From Geodermatophilus tzadiensis (lineage in GTDB: Bacteria > Actinomycetota > Actinomycetes > Mycobacteriales > Geodermatophilaceae), in assembly GCF_003002915.1 (NCBI RefSeq), contig NZ_PVTG01000006.1:124001-188000 (forward strand): a stretch of DNA of 64,000 bases. The letters are read 5' to 3'. The notes under the pieces were generated by a model, which did not search any database, was not told the origin of the DNA, and saw only the letters and a list, made by a program, of their open reading frames with translations. Below are positions 52,376 through 60,446 of the stretch, one piece after another. Within the stretch, counting starts at the first letter, position 1. Each line of letters begins with the position of its first letter. A program made the translations under genes and the position numbers.

Positions 52376-54386
52376 CGCTCACCACTCCCAGTGACTCGAT
52401 CTGGGCCGTGCGGGAGACCTCCGAGTAGGAGATCACCGGCAGGCGGGGAAGGACCTGGCGGACCAGGCGGGACAGGGCCGCCCGGACCTGGGGGGAACAC
52501 ACGAGGACCGGCGCGAAGCCGTGGCTCTCGGCCTCCTCCAGCAAGCCGGAGCAGCCGGTGACCAGCGCGTCGACCGAGCTGGCGTCGAGGGCCAGCACCT
52601 GGCCGCCGTCGCTGGAGCGGACCGCCTCGAGGAGCCGCTGCTCGAACGCGGGCTCGAGGGTGAGCACGTGCAGCCGCTCGTCGGGCGTGACGTAGGGGTG
52701 GCTGATCGCCGAGCCGAGCGACGCGCGGACGGCCTCGACCAGCCCGTCGACGTCGGTGGACACCTTCGCGCGGACCGACAGCGCCTCGAAGATGCGCACG
52801 AGGTCGCGGATGGAGACGTTCTCGGCGAGCAGCGCGTGCAGCACCCGCTGCACCTCGCCGAGGGTGAGCAGCGCGGGGGTGAGCTCCTCGACCACGACCG
52901 GGTGCGAGCGGCGGACCATCTCGACCAGCAGCCGGACGTCCTCGCGGCCGAGCAGCTCGGCGGCGTTCTGCCGCACGACCTCGGCCAGGTGGGTGGTGAT
53001 GACCGAGGAGCGGTCGACGACGGTGGCGCCGGCCATCTCCGCCTGCCGCTGCAGCTCGACCGGCACCCACTTGGCGGGCAGGCCGAACACCGGCTCGCGG
53101 GTGGGGCGGCCGGGCAGCCCGTCGAGGGCGTCGCCGATGGCCAGCACGGTGCCCGCCGGGGAGGAGCCCTTGGCGGCGGGGACGCCGTTGAGCCAGATGA
53201 CGTACTGGGAGGCCGGCAGGTCGAGGTTGTCGCGGGTGCGGACCAGCGGGATGACCAGGCCGGTGTCCATGGCGACCTTCCGGCGCAGCGCCTTGACCCG
53301 GTCGAGCAGGTCGCCGCCGCGGGAGCTGTCGACGAGGTCGACGAGGTCGAAGGCCACCTCGAGCTCGAGCGGGTCGACCCGCATCTTCTCGGCGATCGCC
53401 TCGGGGGAGTCCGGCGTCGGCTCGTCGGCGGCCGCGGGGGGAGCCTCGGCGTCGTCGTCCGGGAGGGTCTCCTGCATCCGCGAGGCCATGACGAGGAAGA
53501 CCGTGCCGATGAGGAGGAAGGGCAGCTTGGGCAGGCCGGGGATCAGGCACAGCGCCAGCGCGGCGCCGCCGGCGATCCGCACCGGCTGCCGGAAGCGGCC
53601 GAGCTGGGCGAGCAGGTCGCTGCCCATGTCGCCCTCGCTGGCCGAGCGGGTGACGATGATGCCGGTCGCGGTCGACAGCAGCAGCGCGGGGATCTGGGAG
53701 ACCAGGCCGTCGCCGACGGTCAGCAGCGAGTAGGCGGAGACCGCCTCGCCCGGCGCCATGCCGCGCTGCACGATCCCGACGGCGAAGCCACCGATCAGGT
53801 TGATCAGCGTGATGATGATCGCGGCGATGGCGTCGCCCTTGACGAACTTCGAGGCACCGTCCATCGAGCCGTAGAAGTCGGCCTCGGCGGTGACCTCGGT
53901 GCGCCGCTTGCGCGCCTGCTTCTCGTTGATCAGGCCGGCGTTGAGGTCGGCGTCGATCGCCATCTGCTTGCCGGGCATCGCGTCGAGGGTGAAGCGGGCG
54001 CCGACCTCGGCCACGCGCCCGGCACCGTTGGTGATGACGACGAACTGGATGATCGTGAGGATCACGAAGATCACCAGACCGACGACCAGCGAGCCGCCGA
54101 TCACGAAGTGCCCGAAGGCCTCGATGACCTTGCCGGCGTAGCCGTCGCTGAGCACCAGCCGCGTCGAGGAGACGTTGAGCGCCAGCCGGAACAGCGTCGC
54201 GATGAGGATCAGGGACGGGAAGACGGCGAAGTCCAGCGGCCGCTTGATCTGCATCGCCACCAGCAGGATGAGCAGCGACGCGGTGATGTTGAGTCCCAGC
54301 AGCAGGTCGAGCACCGCGGCGGGCAGCGGCACGACCAGCATCAGGACGATGGCGACCACGCCGATGGGCACGGCGGCCTTCGTCAT
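52356..54386 (-). CDS. flhA: Flagellar export gate protein FlhA
   Basis: This 676-residue inner-membrane protein has eight predicted N-terminal helices (residues 8-310), with the conserved FHIPEP-type loop region RFTLDAMPGKQMAIDADLNAGLI and AEADFYGSMDGASKFVKGDA near residue 190. A cytosolic domain follows from about residue 330 (MRVDPLELEVAFDLVDLVD). It forms the nonameric ring that binds export substrates and uses proton motive force. ATG 54386 follows GCGAGGG. A long hairpin lies in the 162-bp gap between flhB and this gene, so flhA-flhF may be partly independent. Confidence 0.96.
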   Translation of the reverse strand: MTKAAVPIGVVAIVLMLVVPLPAAVLDLLLGLNITASLLILLVAMQIKRPLDFAVFPSLILIATLFRLALNVSSTRLVLSDGYAGKVIEAFGHFVIGGSLVVGLVIFVILTIIQFVVITNGAGRVAEVGARFTLDAMPGKQMAIDADLNAGLINEKQARKRRTEVTAEADFYGSMDGASKFVKGDAIAAIIITLINLIGGFAVGIVQRGMAPGEAVSAYSLLTVGDGLVSQIPALLLSTATGIIVTRSASEGDMGSDLLAQLGRFRQPVRIAGGAALALCLIPGLPKLPFLLIGTVFLVMASRMQETLPDDDAEAPPAAADEPTPDSPEAIAEKMRVDPLELEVAFDLVDLVDSSRGGDLLDRVKALRRKVAMDTGLVIPLVRTRDNLDLPASQYVIWLNGVPAAKGSSPAGTVLAIGDALDGLPGRPTREPVFGLPAKWVPVELQRQAEMAGATVVDRSSVITTHLAEVVRQNAAELLGREDVRLLVEMVRRSHPVVVEELTPALLTLGEVQRVLHALLAENVSIRDLVRIFEALSVRAKVSTDVDGLVEAVRASLGSAISHPYVTPDERLHVLTLEPAFEQRLLEAVRSSDGGQVLALDASSVDALVTGCSGLLEEAESHGFAPVLVCSPQVRAALSRLVRQVLPRLPVISYSEVSRTAQIESLGVVSGAVAIR

Positions 54387-54477
54387 CCCTCGCACGGGTC
54401 CTGCATCGGCAGCTCCAGTCGAGTGCGGCACCGCTCCGGGCACAGCGCGGCCCACCCGTCACTCCCGCCCCAGGAGT

Positions 54478-54543
54478 GCAGGCACAGGAAGCACTCCGCA
54501 CGTCCCGGGCGTCCCGGACGTGCGGATTGCCTCCAGTGCCTGC
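54478..54543. repeat. Long imperfect hairpin in the flhB-flhA gap
   Basis: A 10-bp perfect inner stem CCGCACGTCC/GGACGTGCGG (54496-54525, 10-nt loop) is extended by GCAGGCAC/GTGCCTGC at the base with paired GGA/TCC and GCA/TGC blocks between bulges. It occupies most of the 162-bp intercistronic space. It may attenuate transcription into flhA or stabilise the upstream mRNA end. Confidence 0.65.
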
Positions 54544-54548
54544 GGAGC

Positions 54549-55697
54549 TCAGGACGCGACCGGCGTCCTCCTGCGGCCGGCCCGCGGCAGGCCGGTGAGG
54601 TCGGGGGCCTCGAAGCCCGGCCGGTGGAAGCCGCCGCGGACGCCGCGCCGGCCCAGCTGCATCACGAAGGCCAGCACCCGCGCCACCGCGGTGAACAGCT
54701 GCGGCGGCACCTCCTGGCCGATCTCGCAGGAGGCGTGCAGCGCCCGGGCCAGCGGCACGTCCTGCACCAGCGGCACCCGCGCCTCGGCGGCCTTCTCGCG
54801 CAGCTTGGCGGCCAGCTCGTCGGCGCCCTTGGCCACCACCCGCGGAGCGCCGCGGTCGGGCTCGTAGCGCAGCGCGACGGCGACGTGGGTGGGGTTGACG
54901 AGCAGGACGTCGGCCGTGGCGACCTCGGCCATCATCCGGTTGCGCGACATGGCCATCTGGGTGGCCCGCCGCTGCGCCTTGACGTGGGGGTCGCCCTCGG
55001 ACTGCTTGTGCTCCTGCTGGATCTCGTACCTGCTCATCTTGAGCTTCTTCATGATCTGCATCCGCACGATCACGTAGTCGGCGACCGCGATGACCAGGCC
55101 GGTGACGGCCACGACGCGGAACATGAGCACGGCGCTGTCGGCGAAGGTCGACACCACCGTCGACAGCGGCAGCGCGCCGGAGGCGGACACCAGCGTCTGC
55201 GCGCGGCTGCTGGTGACGGCGACGACGGTGCCCAGCGCCGCCGTCTTCAGCACGGCCTTGACCGCCTCCCACAGCCCGTGGGTGCCGAACATCCGCTTCA
55301 TCCCGGGGAACGGGTTGAGCTTCTTCAGCGTCGGCTTCATCGGCTTGGCCGACGGGCTGACCCCGCCCTGCGCCGCCGAGGCCAGCGCGCCGACCAGCAT
55401 CAGGCCGATCGCCGTCGGCAGCAGGGTGGACAGGAACGCGTCCAGCGCCACGCCCAGCAGCCGGGTGACCGCCTCGGTCTCGGGGTGCTGGGCCACCGTG
55501 CCCACCTGCACGAACAGCCGGCCGACGGCGTCGAAGGCGTTGCCCACGACCATCGGCAGCAGGGCGCTGGCCACCGCGACCCCGGCCCAGGTGCCGAGCT
55601 CCTGGGTCCGCGGGATCTGCCCCTCCTTGCGCGCCTCCTTGAGGCGCTTCGGAGTGGGCTTCTCGGTCTTCTCACCGCCCGGTCCGTCCTTGGCCAC
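54549..55697 (-). CDS. flhB: Flagellar export switch protein FlhB
   Basis: This 382-residue protein opens with the cytoplasmic EKTEKPTPKRLKEARKEGQI segment. Four membrane helices lie within residues 35-215, and the autocleavage motif NPTH (VLLVNPTHVAVALRY) is near residue 268. Cleavage between N and P switches secretion from rod/hook to filament substrates. The C-terminal 40 residues after the conserved core are Gly/Arg-rich and extended. The GTG start lies 3 nt after the fliR stop. Confidence 0.96.
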   Translation of the reverse strand: MAKDGPGGEKTEKPTPKRLKEARKEGQIPRTQELGTWAGVAVASALLPMVVGNAFDAVGRLFVQVGTVAQHPETEAVTRLLGVALDAFLSTLLPTAIGLMLVGALASAAQGGVSPSAKPMKPTLKKLNPFPGMKRMFGTHGLWEAVKAVLKTAALGTVVAVTSSRAQTLVSASGALPLSTVVSTFADSAVLMFRVVAVTGLVIAVADYVIVRMQIMKKLKMSRYEIQQEHKQSEGDPHVKAQRRATQMAMSRNRMMAEVATADVLLVNPTHVAVALRYEPDRGAPRVVAKGADELAAKLREKAAEARVPLVQDVPLARALHASCEIGQEVPPQLFTAVARVLAFVMQLGRRGVRGGFHRPGFEAPDLTGLPRAGRRRTPVAS

Positions 55698-55700
55698 GGC

Positions 55701-56465
55701 TCACCCGCTCCGGAGGGCGACCACCGCACGGGTGGCCTGCTCGAGCAGCGCGTCGAGCGCCGGTGGCAGCAGCGGGAAGGTGAGCCCGAGCAGGCCCAGG
55801 GTGAGCATGATCTTCACCGGGAACCCGATGGCGAAGATGTTGAGCGCGGGGGCGGCGCGGGAGAGCAGCGCCAGGGCGACGTCGGCCAGCAGCAGCACGG
55901 CGACCATCGGGCCGGCGATCTGCAGGGCGGCCAGGAACATCGCGGAGAAGGCGGTGAGCACCACCTCGGCGACCGCCCCGGCCGGGTAGCCGCCCGACAC
56001 CGGCAGCCCCTCGTAGGAGGTGGCGAAGCCGCGCACGATGAGCAGGTGCCCGTTGCTGGTGAACAGCAGCGTGGTGGCCAGCAGCGAGTGCAGCTTGCCG
56101 ACGACGGAGTTCATCGTCATGGCCAGCGGGTCGTAGGCCGGCTGGAGGGTGAAGCCGCCGGTGACGTCGAGCAGCTCGCCGGCGAACTGGACGGCGGTGA
56201 AGAACAGCTGGACGACGAAGCCCAGCGCCGCGCCGATGGCCACCTCGGTCACCGCGGTGACCACGAGGAAGCCGGTGGTCGGCTCGGGCAGGCCCGGCGC
56301 CACCTGGTGCACCAGCGCGACCGCCAGGGCCAGCGCGAGCGCGCCCTTGACCGGGGCCGGCACGGCGCGGGTGTTGAACGGCGGGGCGAGCAGGACGAAG
56401 CCCGCCGCCCGGGCGGTGGCCAGCAGCAGCGCCGCGAGGGTGACCGCCGGGACCTCGAGGTCCAT
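55701..56465 (-). CDS. fliR: Flagellar export protein FliR
   Basis: This 254-residue membrane protein has about six hydrophobic segments and the family segment PFNTRAVPAPVKGALALALA near residue 30. FVVQLFFTAVQFAGELLDVTGGF lies in the middle and NIFAIGFPVKIMLTLGLLGL toward the end. It assembles with FliP and FliQ into the export gate. It starts 5 nt after the fliQ stop with no room for a separate promoter. Confidence 0.94.
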   Translation of the reverse strand: MDLEVPAVTLAALLLATARAAGFVLLAPPFNTRAVPAPVKGALALALAVALVHQVAPGLPEPTTGFLVVTAVTEVAIGAALGFVVQLFFTAVQFAGELLDVTGGFTLQPAYDPLAMTMNSVVGKLHSLLATTLLFTSNGHLLIVRGFATSYEGLPVSGGYPAGAVAEVVLTAFSAMFLAALQIAGPMVAVLLLADVALALLSRAAPALNIFAIGFPVKIMLTLGLLGLTFPLLPPALDALLEQATRAVVALRSG

Positions 56466-56470
56466 GCCGG

Positions 56471-56746
56471 TCAGGTCCGCCCGAGCAGCCGAGGCAGCGA
56501 GTCGAACAGGGCCTCGGTGAAGCTCACCAGCTCGGCGAGCACCCAGTTGCCCGTGACCAGCAGCGCCACGGCGACGGCGATCATCTTCGGCACGAAGGAC
56601 AGCGTCGGTTCCTGGATCTGGGTCGCCGCCTGGAACAGCGAGATCAGGAAGCCGACCAGCAGCGCCGTCAGCAGCACCGGGGCGGCGACCTTGGCGGCCA
56701 CCGTCATGGTCTGCACGGCGATCTCGGTGACGTCGGCGTCGCTCAC
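56471..56746 (-). CDS. fliQ: Flagellar export protein FliQ
   Basis: This 91-residue protein has two membrane helices (APVLLTALLVGFLISLFQAA and KMIAVAVALLVTGNWVLAEL) separated by the conserved TQIQEPTLSFVPK loop. Length and loop are diagnostic of FliQ. The GTG start overlaps the stop of a possible 26-codon coupling frame (GTGA), which in turn overlaps the fliP stop. Confidence 0.95.
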   Translation of the reverse strand: MSDADVTEIAVQTMTVAAKVAAPVLLTALLVGFLISLFQAATQIQEPTLSFVPKMIAVAVALLVTGNWVLAELVSFTEALFDSLPRLLGRT

Positions 56747-56823
56747 GACGACTCCTCGCTGGCGCTCGTCGCCGTCGCTCGCGGCGCTGCCGTGCTCATG
56801 CGTGAGCTCGCGAGCTCGCTCAT
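56743..56823 (-). CDS. Possible 26-residue coupling peptide between fliP and fliQ
   Basis: An ATG overlapping the fliP stop (ATGA) opens a 27-codon frame ending in a TGA that overlaps the fliQ GTG (GTGA). The peptide is Ser/Ala/Glu/Arg-rich and has no recognisable domain. The DNA includes GAGCTCGCGAGCTC, a perfect 14-bp palindrome. The exact overlaps argue for translational coupling across the gap; the product itself may be irrelevant. The DNA may alternatively be one of the GAGC-type palindromic spacers common in actinobacteria. Confidence 0.35.
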   Translation of the reverse strand: MSELASSRMSTAAPRATATSASEESS

Positions 56824-57632
56824 GTGTAGCTCCCGACGAGCGCGGTGGTGATCAGCGCCCACCCGTCGACGACGACGAACAGCAGCAGCTTGAACGGCAG
56901 CGACACGATCGACGGCGGCACCATCATCATGCCCATCGCCATCAGCGCGGCGCTGACCAGCATGTCGAGCACCAGGAACGGGATGAACACGACCAGCCCG
57001 ATGATGAAGGCGCTCTTGAGCTCGGAGAGCACGAAGGCGGGCACCAGCGTGGTCATGCTGACCGCCGCGCGGTCCGCGGGCTGCTCCTCGCCGGACAGCC
57101 CGATCATGAGCTCGAGCTCGTCGTCGCGGGTGTTGTCGAGCAGGAACTCCTTCAGCGGCACGACGCCGGCGTCGTAGGCCTGCGAGACGGTGATCGCGCC
57201 GTCCATGTAGGGCGTGACGGCGACCTCGTTGACGTCGCTGAACACCGGGCCCATCACGAACAGGGTCAGGAACAGCGCGATGCCGGTGAGCACCGAGTTC
57301 GGCGGGGAGGACTGCAGGCCCAGCGCGTTGCGGGTCAGCGACAGCACTACGGCAATCTTGGTGAACGAGGTGCACAGCAGCAGCACCGACGGCGCCACCG
57401 ACAGCACGGTGACCGCCAGGATCAGCGTGATCGAGGTGCTGGGGCTGCCGTTGCCGACGGAGATGTCCACGCCGCCGTCGACGGCGGGCACCGCCGGCGG
57501 GACGGGGGCGGTCGGCGCCGTCGGCGCGGCGGCCGCGGCGCCGGCGGTCAGCACGCCGGCCAGGCCGCAGCCCAGCAGCGCGAGCAGGACCACGCCGGCG
57601 CGGCGCAGGCGCCCGGGGGAGGAGGCGGTCAT
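56820..57632 (-). CDS. fliP: Flagellar export protein FliP
   Basis: This 270-residue protein has a cleavable signal peptide (LRRAGVVLLALLGCGLAGV...AAAAPT) and four membrane helices. Family signatures are VLSVAPSVLLLCTSFTKIAVVLSLTR in the first conserved helix, NSVLTGIALFLTLFVMGP in the second, and GIVVFIPFLVLDMLVSAALMAMGM-like sequence (IIGLVVFIPFLVLDMLVSA). FliP is the main structural subunit of the gate. Its ATG overlaps the FliO stop by one base (TGATG). Confidence 0.95.
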   Translation of the reverse strand: MTASSPGRLRRAGVVLLALLGCGLAGVLTAGAAAAAPTAPTAPVPPAVPAVDGGVDISVGNGSPSTSITLILAVTVLSVAPSVLLLCTSFTKIAVVLSLTRNALGLQSSPPNSVLTGIALFLTLFVMGPVFSDVNEVAVTPYMDGAITVSQAYDAGVVPLKEFLLDNTRDDELELMIGLSGEEQPADRAAVSMTTLVPAFVLSELKSAFIIGLVVFIPFLVLDMLVSAALMAMGMMMVPPSIVSLPFKLLLFVVVDGWALITTALVGSYT

Positions 57633-58081
57633 CAGCGGCGGACCGTCCGGTCGCGCAGCTGGGTGACGAAGGACGCCCAGCCGCCGCGGTCGAGGACCGA
57701 CCCCGCCAGCGCGCCGCCCACCCGGCCGCCGCCGACCCGGGGTGCGGGCAGCGGCCCGCCGTCCTCGCCGTCCTCGCCGTCCTGGCTGCTGCGCGGGGCG
57801 GGGACCCGCGCGGCGAGGGTGGCCTCCACGGCCTCCACCGCCTCGCCGTCGAGCTCGGCGAGCAGGGTGACGTGCTCCTCGGTCGCGCCGACGACGAGCA
57901 CGCGGTCGGCGACGCGCACCACGTTCACCGTGCTGGTGCGGCCCAGGCGCTGGCGGGCGACGACGTCGACCAGCCCGCCGGAGGAGCCGAGCCCGCGCTT
58001 CTGCGCGACCCGGGCGGCGAACCACAGCACGCCACCGACGAAGGCCAGCGAGAGCACCAGCCGGATGATCATCCAGGTCAC
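57632..58081 (-). CDS. fliO: Flagellar assembly protein FliO
   Basis: This 149-residue protein has one N-terminal helix (MIIRLVLSLAFVGGVLWFAARVA) followed by a compact beta domain typical of FliO (VDVVARQRLGRTSTVNVVRVADRVLVVGATEEHVTLLAEL). It helps build the FliP ring. The C-terminal 50 residues are Glu/Asp/Pro/Gly-rich. The GTG at 58081 overlaps the fliN stop (GTGA); ATG 58072 is an alternative. Confidence 0.88.
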   Translation of the reverse strand: MTWMIIRLVLSLAFVGGVLWFAARVAQKRGLGSSGGLVDVVARQRLGRTSTVNVVRVADRVLVVGATEEHVTLLAELDGEAVEAVEATLAARVPAPRSSQDGEDGEDGGPLPAPRVGGGRVGGALAGSVLDRGGWASFVTQLRDRTVRR

Positions 58082-58827
58082 GGCGCGGCCTGCCCGAGCT
58101 CGGTGGCGGCGTCGGTGACGATCTCGCTGATCCGCAGGCCGAAGTCCTCGTCGACGACGACGACCTCGCCGCGGGCGATGAGCGTGCCGTTGACCAGCAG
58201 GTCGGCCGGGGCGCTGGCGGCGCGGTCGAGCTCGACCACCTCGCCCGGGTGCAGCGAGAGCAGCTCGCCGACGGTCATCCGGGTGCGGCCGATCTCGACG
58301 GTGACCTCCATGGCCACGTGCCGCAGCAGGTCCAGGCTGCCCCGCTGGGTGCGCGGCGCGGCGTCGGGCAGGGTGACCTGTAGGGCGAGGGTGGCCTGGT
58401 GGTCGTCCCCCGCCAGCAGCGGGACGGCGACGAACATGCCCTTGTCGCGCAGCCCGTCGAGGGCGGTGACCGGGTCCTCGGTGCGCTCGGCGTCCACCCG
58501 GACCCGCCCGAGGGTGGCCGCGGCCGCCTCGAGCGCCGGGCGCAGCGCGGTGGCGACGTCCATCGGGCCGACGGGGGAGTTGTCGAGGGCCTCGACGACG
58601 TCGGCGGAGAGCACCAGGACGACGTCGCCGGAGACCTCCCCGGAGAGCCGGGCGCTGACCGCGGCGGCCGCGGCCGGCGGGAGCGGGACGGCGTCGGGGT
58701 CGGTCACCGCGGCCCCGGGCACCAGCTCGCTGCTGGCCGGGACGAGGGCGGCCGCGGCGCGGGCGGCGGCGACGACGACGGCGGTGATCGTCTCCGAGGC
58801 CTGGGTGTGGTCGAGGGTGGCGGTCAT
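58078..58827 (-). CDS. fliN: Flagellar switch protein FliN (FliY-like, with N-terminal CheC-like region)
   Basis: The C-terminal 80 residues of this 249-residue protein are the SpoA/FliN domain (MEVTVEIGRTRMTVGELLSLHPGE, VVELDRAASAPADLLVNGTLIARGEVVVVDEDFGLRISEIV). The N-terminal 165 residues resemble a CheC/CheX-like fold (SGDVVLVLSADVVEALDN, ATALRPALEAAAATLGRV) without an evident phosphatase E-x2-N pair. This is the FliY architecture found in Gram-positive bacteria. It forms the lower C-ring of the motor switch. It is coupled by overlap to fliM and fliO. Confidence 0.9.
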   Translation of the reverse strand: MTATLDHTQASETITAVVVAAARAAAALVPASSELVPGAAVTDPDAVPLPPAAAAAVSARLSGEVSGDVVLVLSADVVEALDNSPVGPMDVATALRPALEAAAATLGRVRVDAERTEDPVTALDGLRDKGMFVAVPLLAGDDHQATLALQVTLPDAAPRTQRGSLDLLRHVAMEVTVEIGRTRMTVGELLSLHPGEVVELDRAASAPADLLVNGTLIARGEVVVVDEDFGLRISEIVTDAATELGQAAP

Positions 58828-59792
58828 GCGGGGTCCTTCGCGGCCGACGGGGTGGGGACGATGGCGGCGGCCAGCCGACGCCGGTGGTTGCTGGCGATCG
58901 CGTGGGCGAACGTGACGTCGTTGGTGGTGACCTCCAGCGGCGCGTCACGCGGGTGGCGCAGCAGCAGCACGTCGCCGACGGTCAGCGACAGCAGGTCCTC
59001 GGAGGAGACCTCCAGCGGCGTGAAGCGCACGCTGACGTCGACCGGGACGAGCTCGAGGCGCTCGGTCAGCGCCTCGGCGGCGCGCTGGCGCTCCCGCTGC
59101 GCCGACTCCGACAGCTGCGGGGAGGCGGCGTCGGACAGCGCGGGCGCGAACGAGGAGAACGGCAGCACCAGCGAGGCGGCGCCCTCCCGCGTGCCGATCG
59201 ACAGCGTGAAGCGGGCGACCATCACCGTGTCCGAGCCGGCCGCGGCCTGGGCCAGGGCGGGGTCGTACTCGATGCCGTCGGAGACCGGCCGGACGTCGGC
59301 GACGTGGGTGAAGGCGGCGGCGAACTCCTGCAGCAGCCGGGTGAGCAGCTGGCCGGTGATGGTGGTCTCCATCGTCGTCAGCGGCCGCTCGGGCTGCTGG
59401 GCGGCGCCGGAACCGCCGAGCATGTGGTCGACGGTGGCCATCGCGAGGTCGAGCGGGTAGGCCAGCAGGCCCTTGCCGGCCAGCGGCTCGATGGTGAACG
59501 TCGTCAGGAAGCAGGGCTTGGGCAGCGTCGCGACGTAGTCGTCGTAGGAGTGCTGCTCGATGCCCAGCAGCTCCAGGCGGGCGCCGGTGCGCAGCATCGT
59601 CGTCAGGACCGTCGTCGCCTGGCGGGCGAAGGCCTCCTGCGCGATCTGCAGCACCCGCACGTGCTCGCGGGAGAGCTTGGTGGGGCGGCGGAAGTCGTAG
59701 GTGCGGGGAGCACCTCGCCGGCTGCGGCCGCCCACGGCCGGCGACTGCGGACCGGGCCCGCTGGGGGCGGTCGGCATCTCGGGGCGGGTCAC
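58824..59792 (-). CDS. fliM: Flagellar switch protein FliM lacking the CheY-binding peptide
   Basis: This 322-residue C-ring protein has a middle domain that starts YDFRRPTKLSREHVRVLQIA near residue 33, then DLAMATVDHMLGGSG near residue 120 and the C-terminal SpoA domain (LELVPVDVSVRFTPLEVSSEDLLSLTVGDVLLLRH). The first 30 residues are Pro/Gly/Arg-rich. They show no version of the usual LSQxEIDALL peptide that binds phospho-CheY, and in-frame upstream sequence does not supply it. GTG 59792 follows GAGGGA. Confidence 0.9.
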   Translation of the reverse strand: MTRPEMPTAPSGPGPQSPAVGGRSRRGAPRTYDFRRPTKLSREHVRVLQIAQEAFARQATTVLTTMLRTGARLELLGIEQHSYDDYVATLPKPCFLTTFTIEPLAGKGLLAYPLDLAMATVDHMLGGSGAAQQPERPLTTMETTITGQLLTRLLQEFAAAFTHVADVRPVSDGIEYDPALAQAAAGSDTVMVARFTLSIGTREGAASLVLPFSSFAPALSDAASPQLSESAQRERQRAAEALTERLELVPVDVSVRFTPLEVSSEDLLSLTVGDVLLLRHPRDAPLEVTTNDVTFAHAIASNHRRRLAAAIVPTPSAAKDPA

Positions 59793-59823
59793 GGGTCCCT
59801 CATCGGCGGGGCCGGAACGCGAA

Positions 59824-59854
59824 CTGACCGGCGGCGCGGTGCGCCGCCGGTCAG
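59824..59854. terminator. 14-bp hairpin between fliL and fliM
   Basis: CTGACCGGCGGCGC pairs perfectly with GCGCCGCCGGTCAG around a GGT loop. It lies in the 168-bp gap (59793-59960) and could terminate or attenuate the flbD-motAB-fliL transcript before the switch/export genes. No sigma-28-like sequence was recognised in the remaining gap. Confidence 0.65.
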
Positions 59855-59960
59855 CCGGGGAGGGTGTGACGCGTGGTGCGCCGGGAGGTCGCTGGGGTGG
59901 GACGGGTGGGACGGGGGCCGATCGGTCGGTCCGGTGGGAGTCCCCGCCGGGCCACCCGAC

Positions 59961-60446
59961 CTACTGGGTCACGTACTCGGTGAGGTAGACGTGCATGACC
60001 ATCGGGACGCCGTCCTCGGTGTAGGCCTCGACGATCTGCTGCTCCAGCGACTCCTTGAGCGCTTCACGGGCCCCGGTGACGTCGGCCGGCTGGGCCTGCG
60101 AGTAGGTGGCGATGAGGATGTCGAGGGCCTTGGAGCCGTCGACGCCGCCGCTGCCGTGCCCGCCCGCGGCGGCCTCCGCGGTGTACTCCAGCGTGATGCC
60201 GATCTTGAGGTAGCCACCGCCGGCGAGGTTGACCGCGACGGGCTCCAGGGCGGTGTACCCGCCGTGTTCGGGCTCGACGGCCTCAGCCTCCCCGCTGCCG
60301 GCGAAGAGGAGGAAGTAGGCGGCGGCGCCGGCCACGACCAGGAGCGCGGCCACGATCAGCAGCAGCTTCTTCTTCCCGCCGCCCTTGGCCTCCTCGCCGT
60401 CCTCGACGTCCTTGGCGGCCTTCTTGTCCTTGGTCTTGGTGCTCAC
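59961..60446 (-). CDS. fliL: Flagellar basal-body-associated protein FliL
   Basis: This 161-residue protein has a short Lys-rich cytoplasmic tail, one membrane helix near residues 28-48 (KLLLIVAALLVVAGAAAYFLLF) and a periplasmic-side domain with the FliL signature (LEPVAVNLAGGGYLKIGITLEY, then SLEQQIVEAYTEDGVPMVMHVYLTEYV). It supports stator function. GTG 60446 overlaps the motB stop (GTGA). Confidence 0.92.
   Translation of the reverse strand: MSTKTKDKKAAKDVEDGEEAKGGGKKKLLLIVAALLVVAGAAAYFLLFAGSGEAEAVEPEHGGYTALEPVAVNLAGGGYLKIGITLEYTAEAAAGGHGSGGVDGSKALDILIATYSQAQPADVTGAREALKESLEQQIVEAYTEDGVPMVMHVYLTEYVTQ

Noticed and set aside
51073..55272. 1399-codon open frame on the - strand overlapping flhF, flhA and flhB
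   Set aside because: It is an alternative frame of the real genes with Arg/Pro-rich garbage sequence; the in-frame alternatives carry all recognised motifs.
52521..58118. Very long open frame on the + strand antisense to flhA-fliO
   Set aside because: High GC leaves the opposite strand free of stops. The translated product is Gly/Arg/His/Asp-rich with no domains, whereas the minus strand encodes textbook flagellar proteins.
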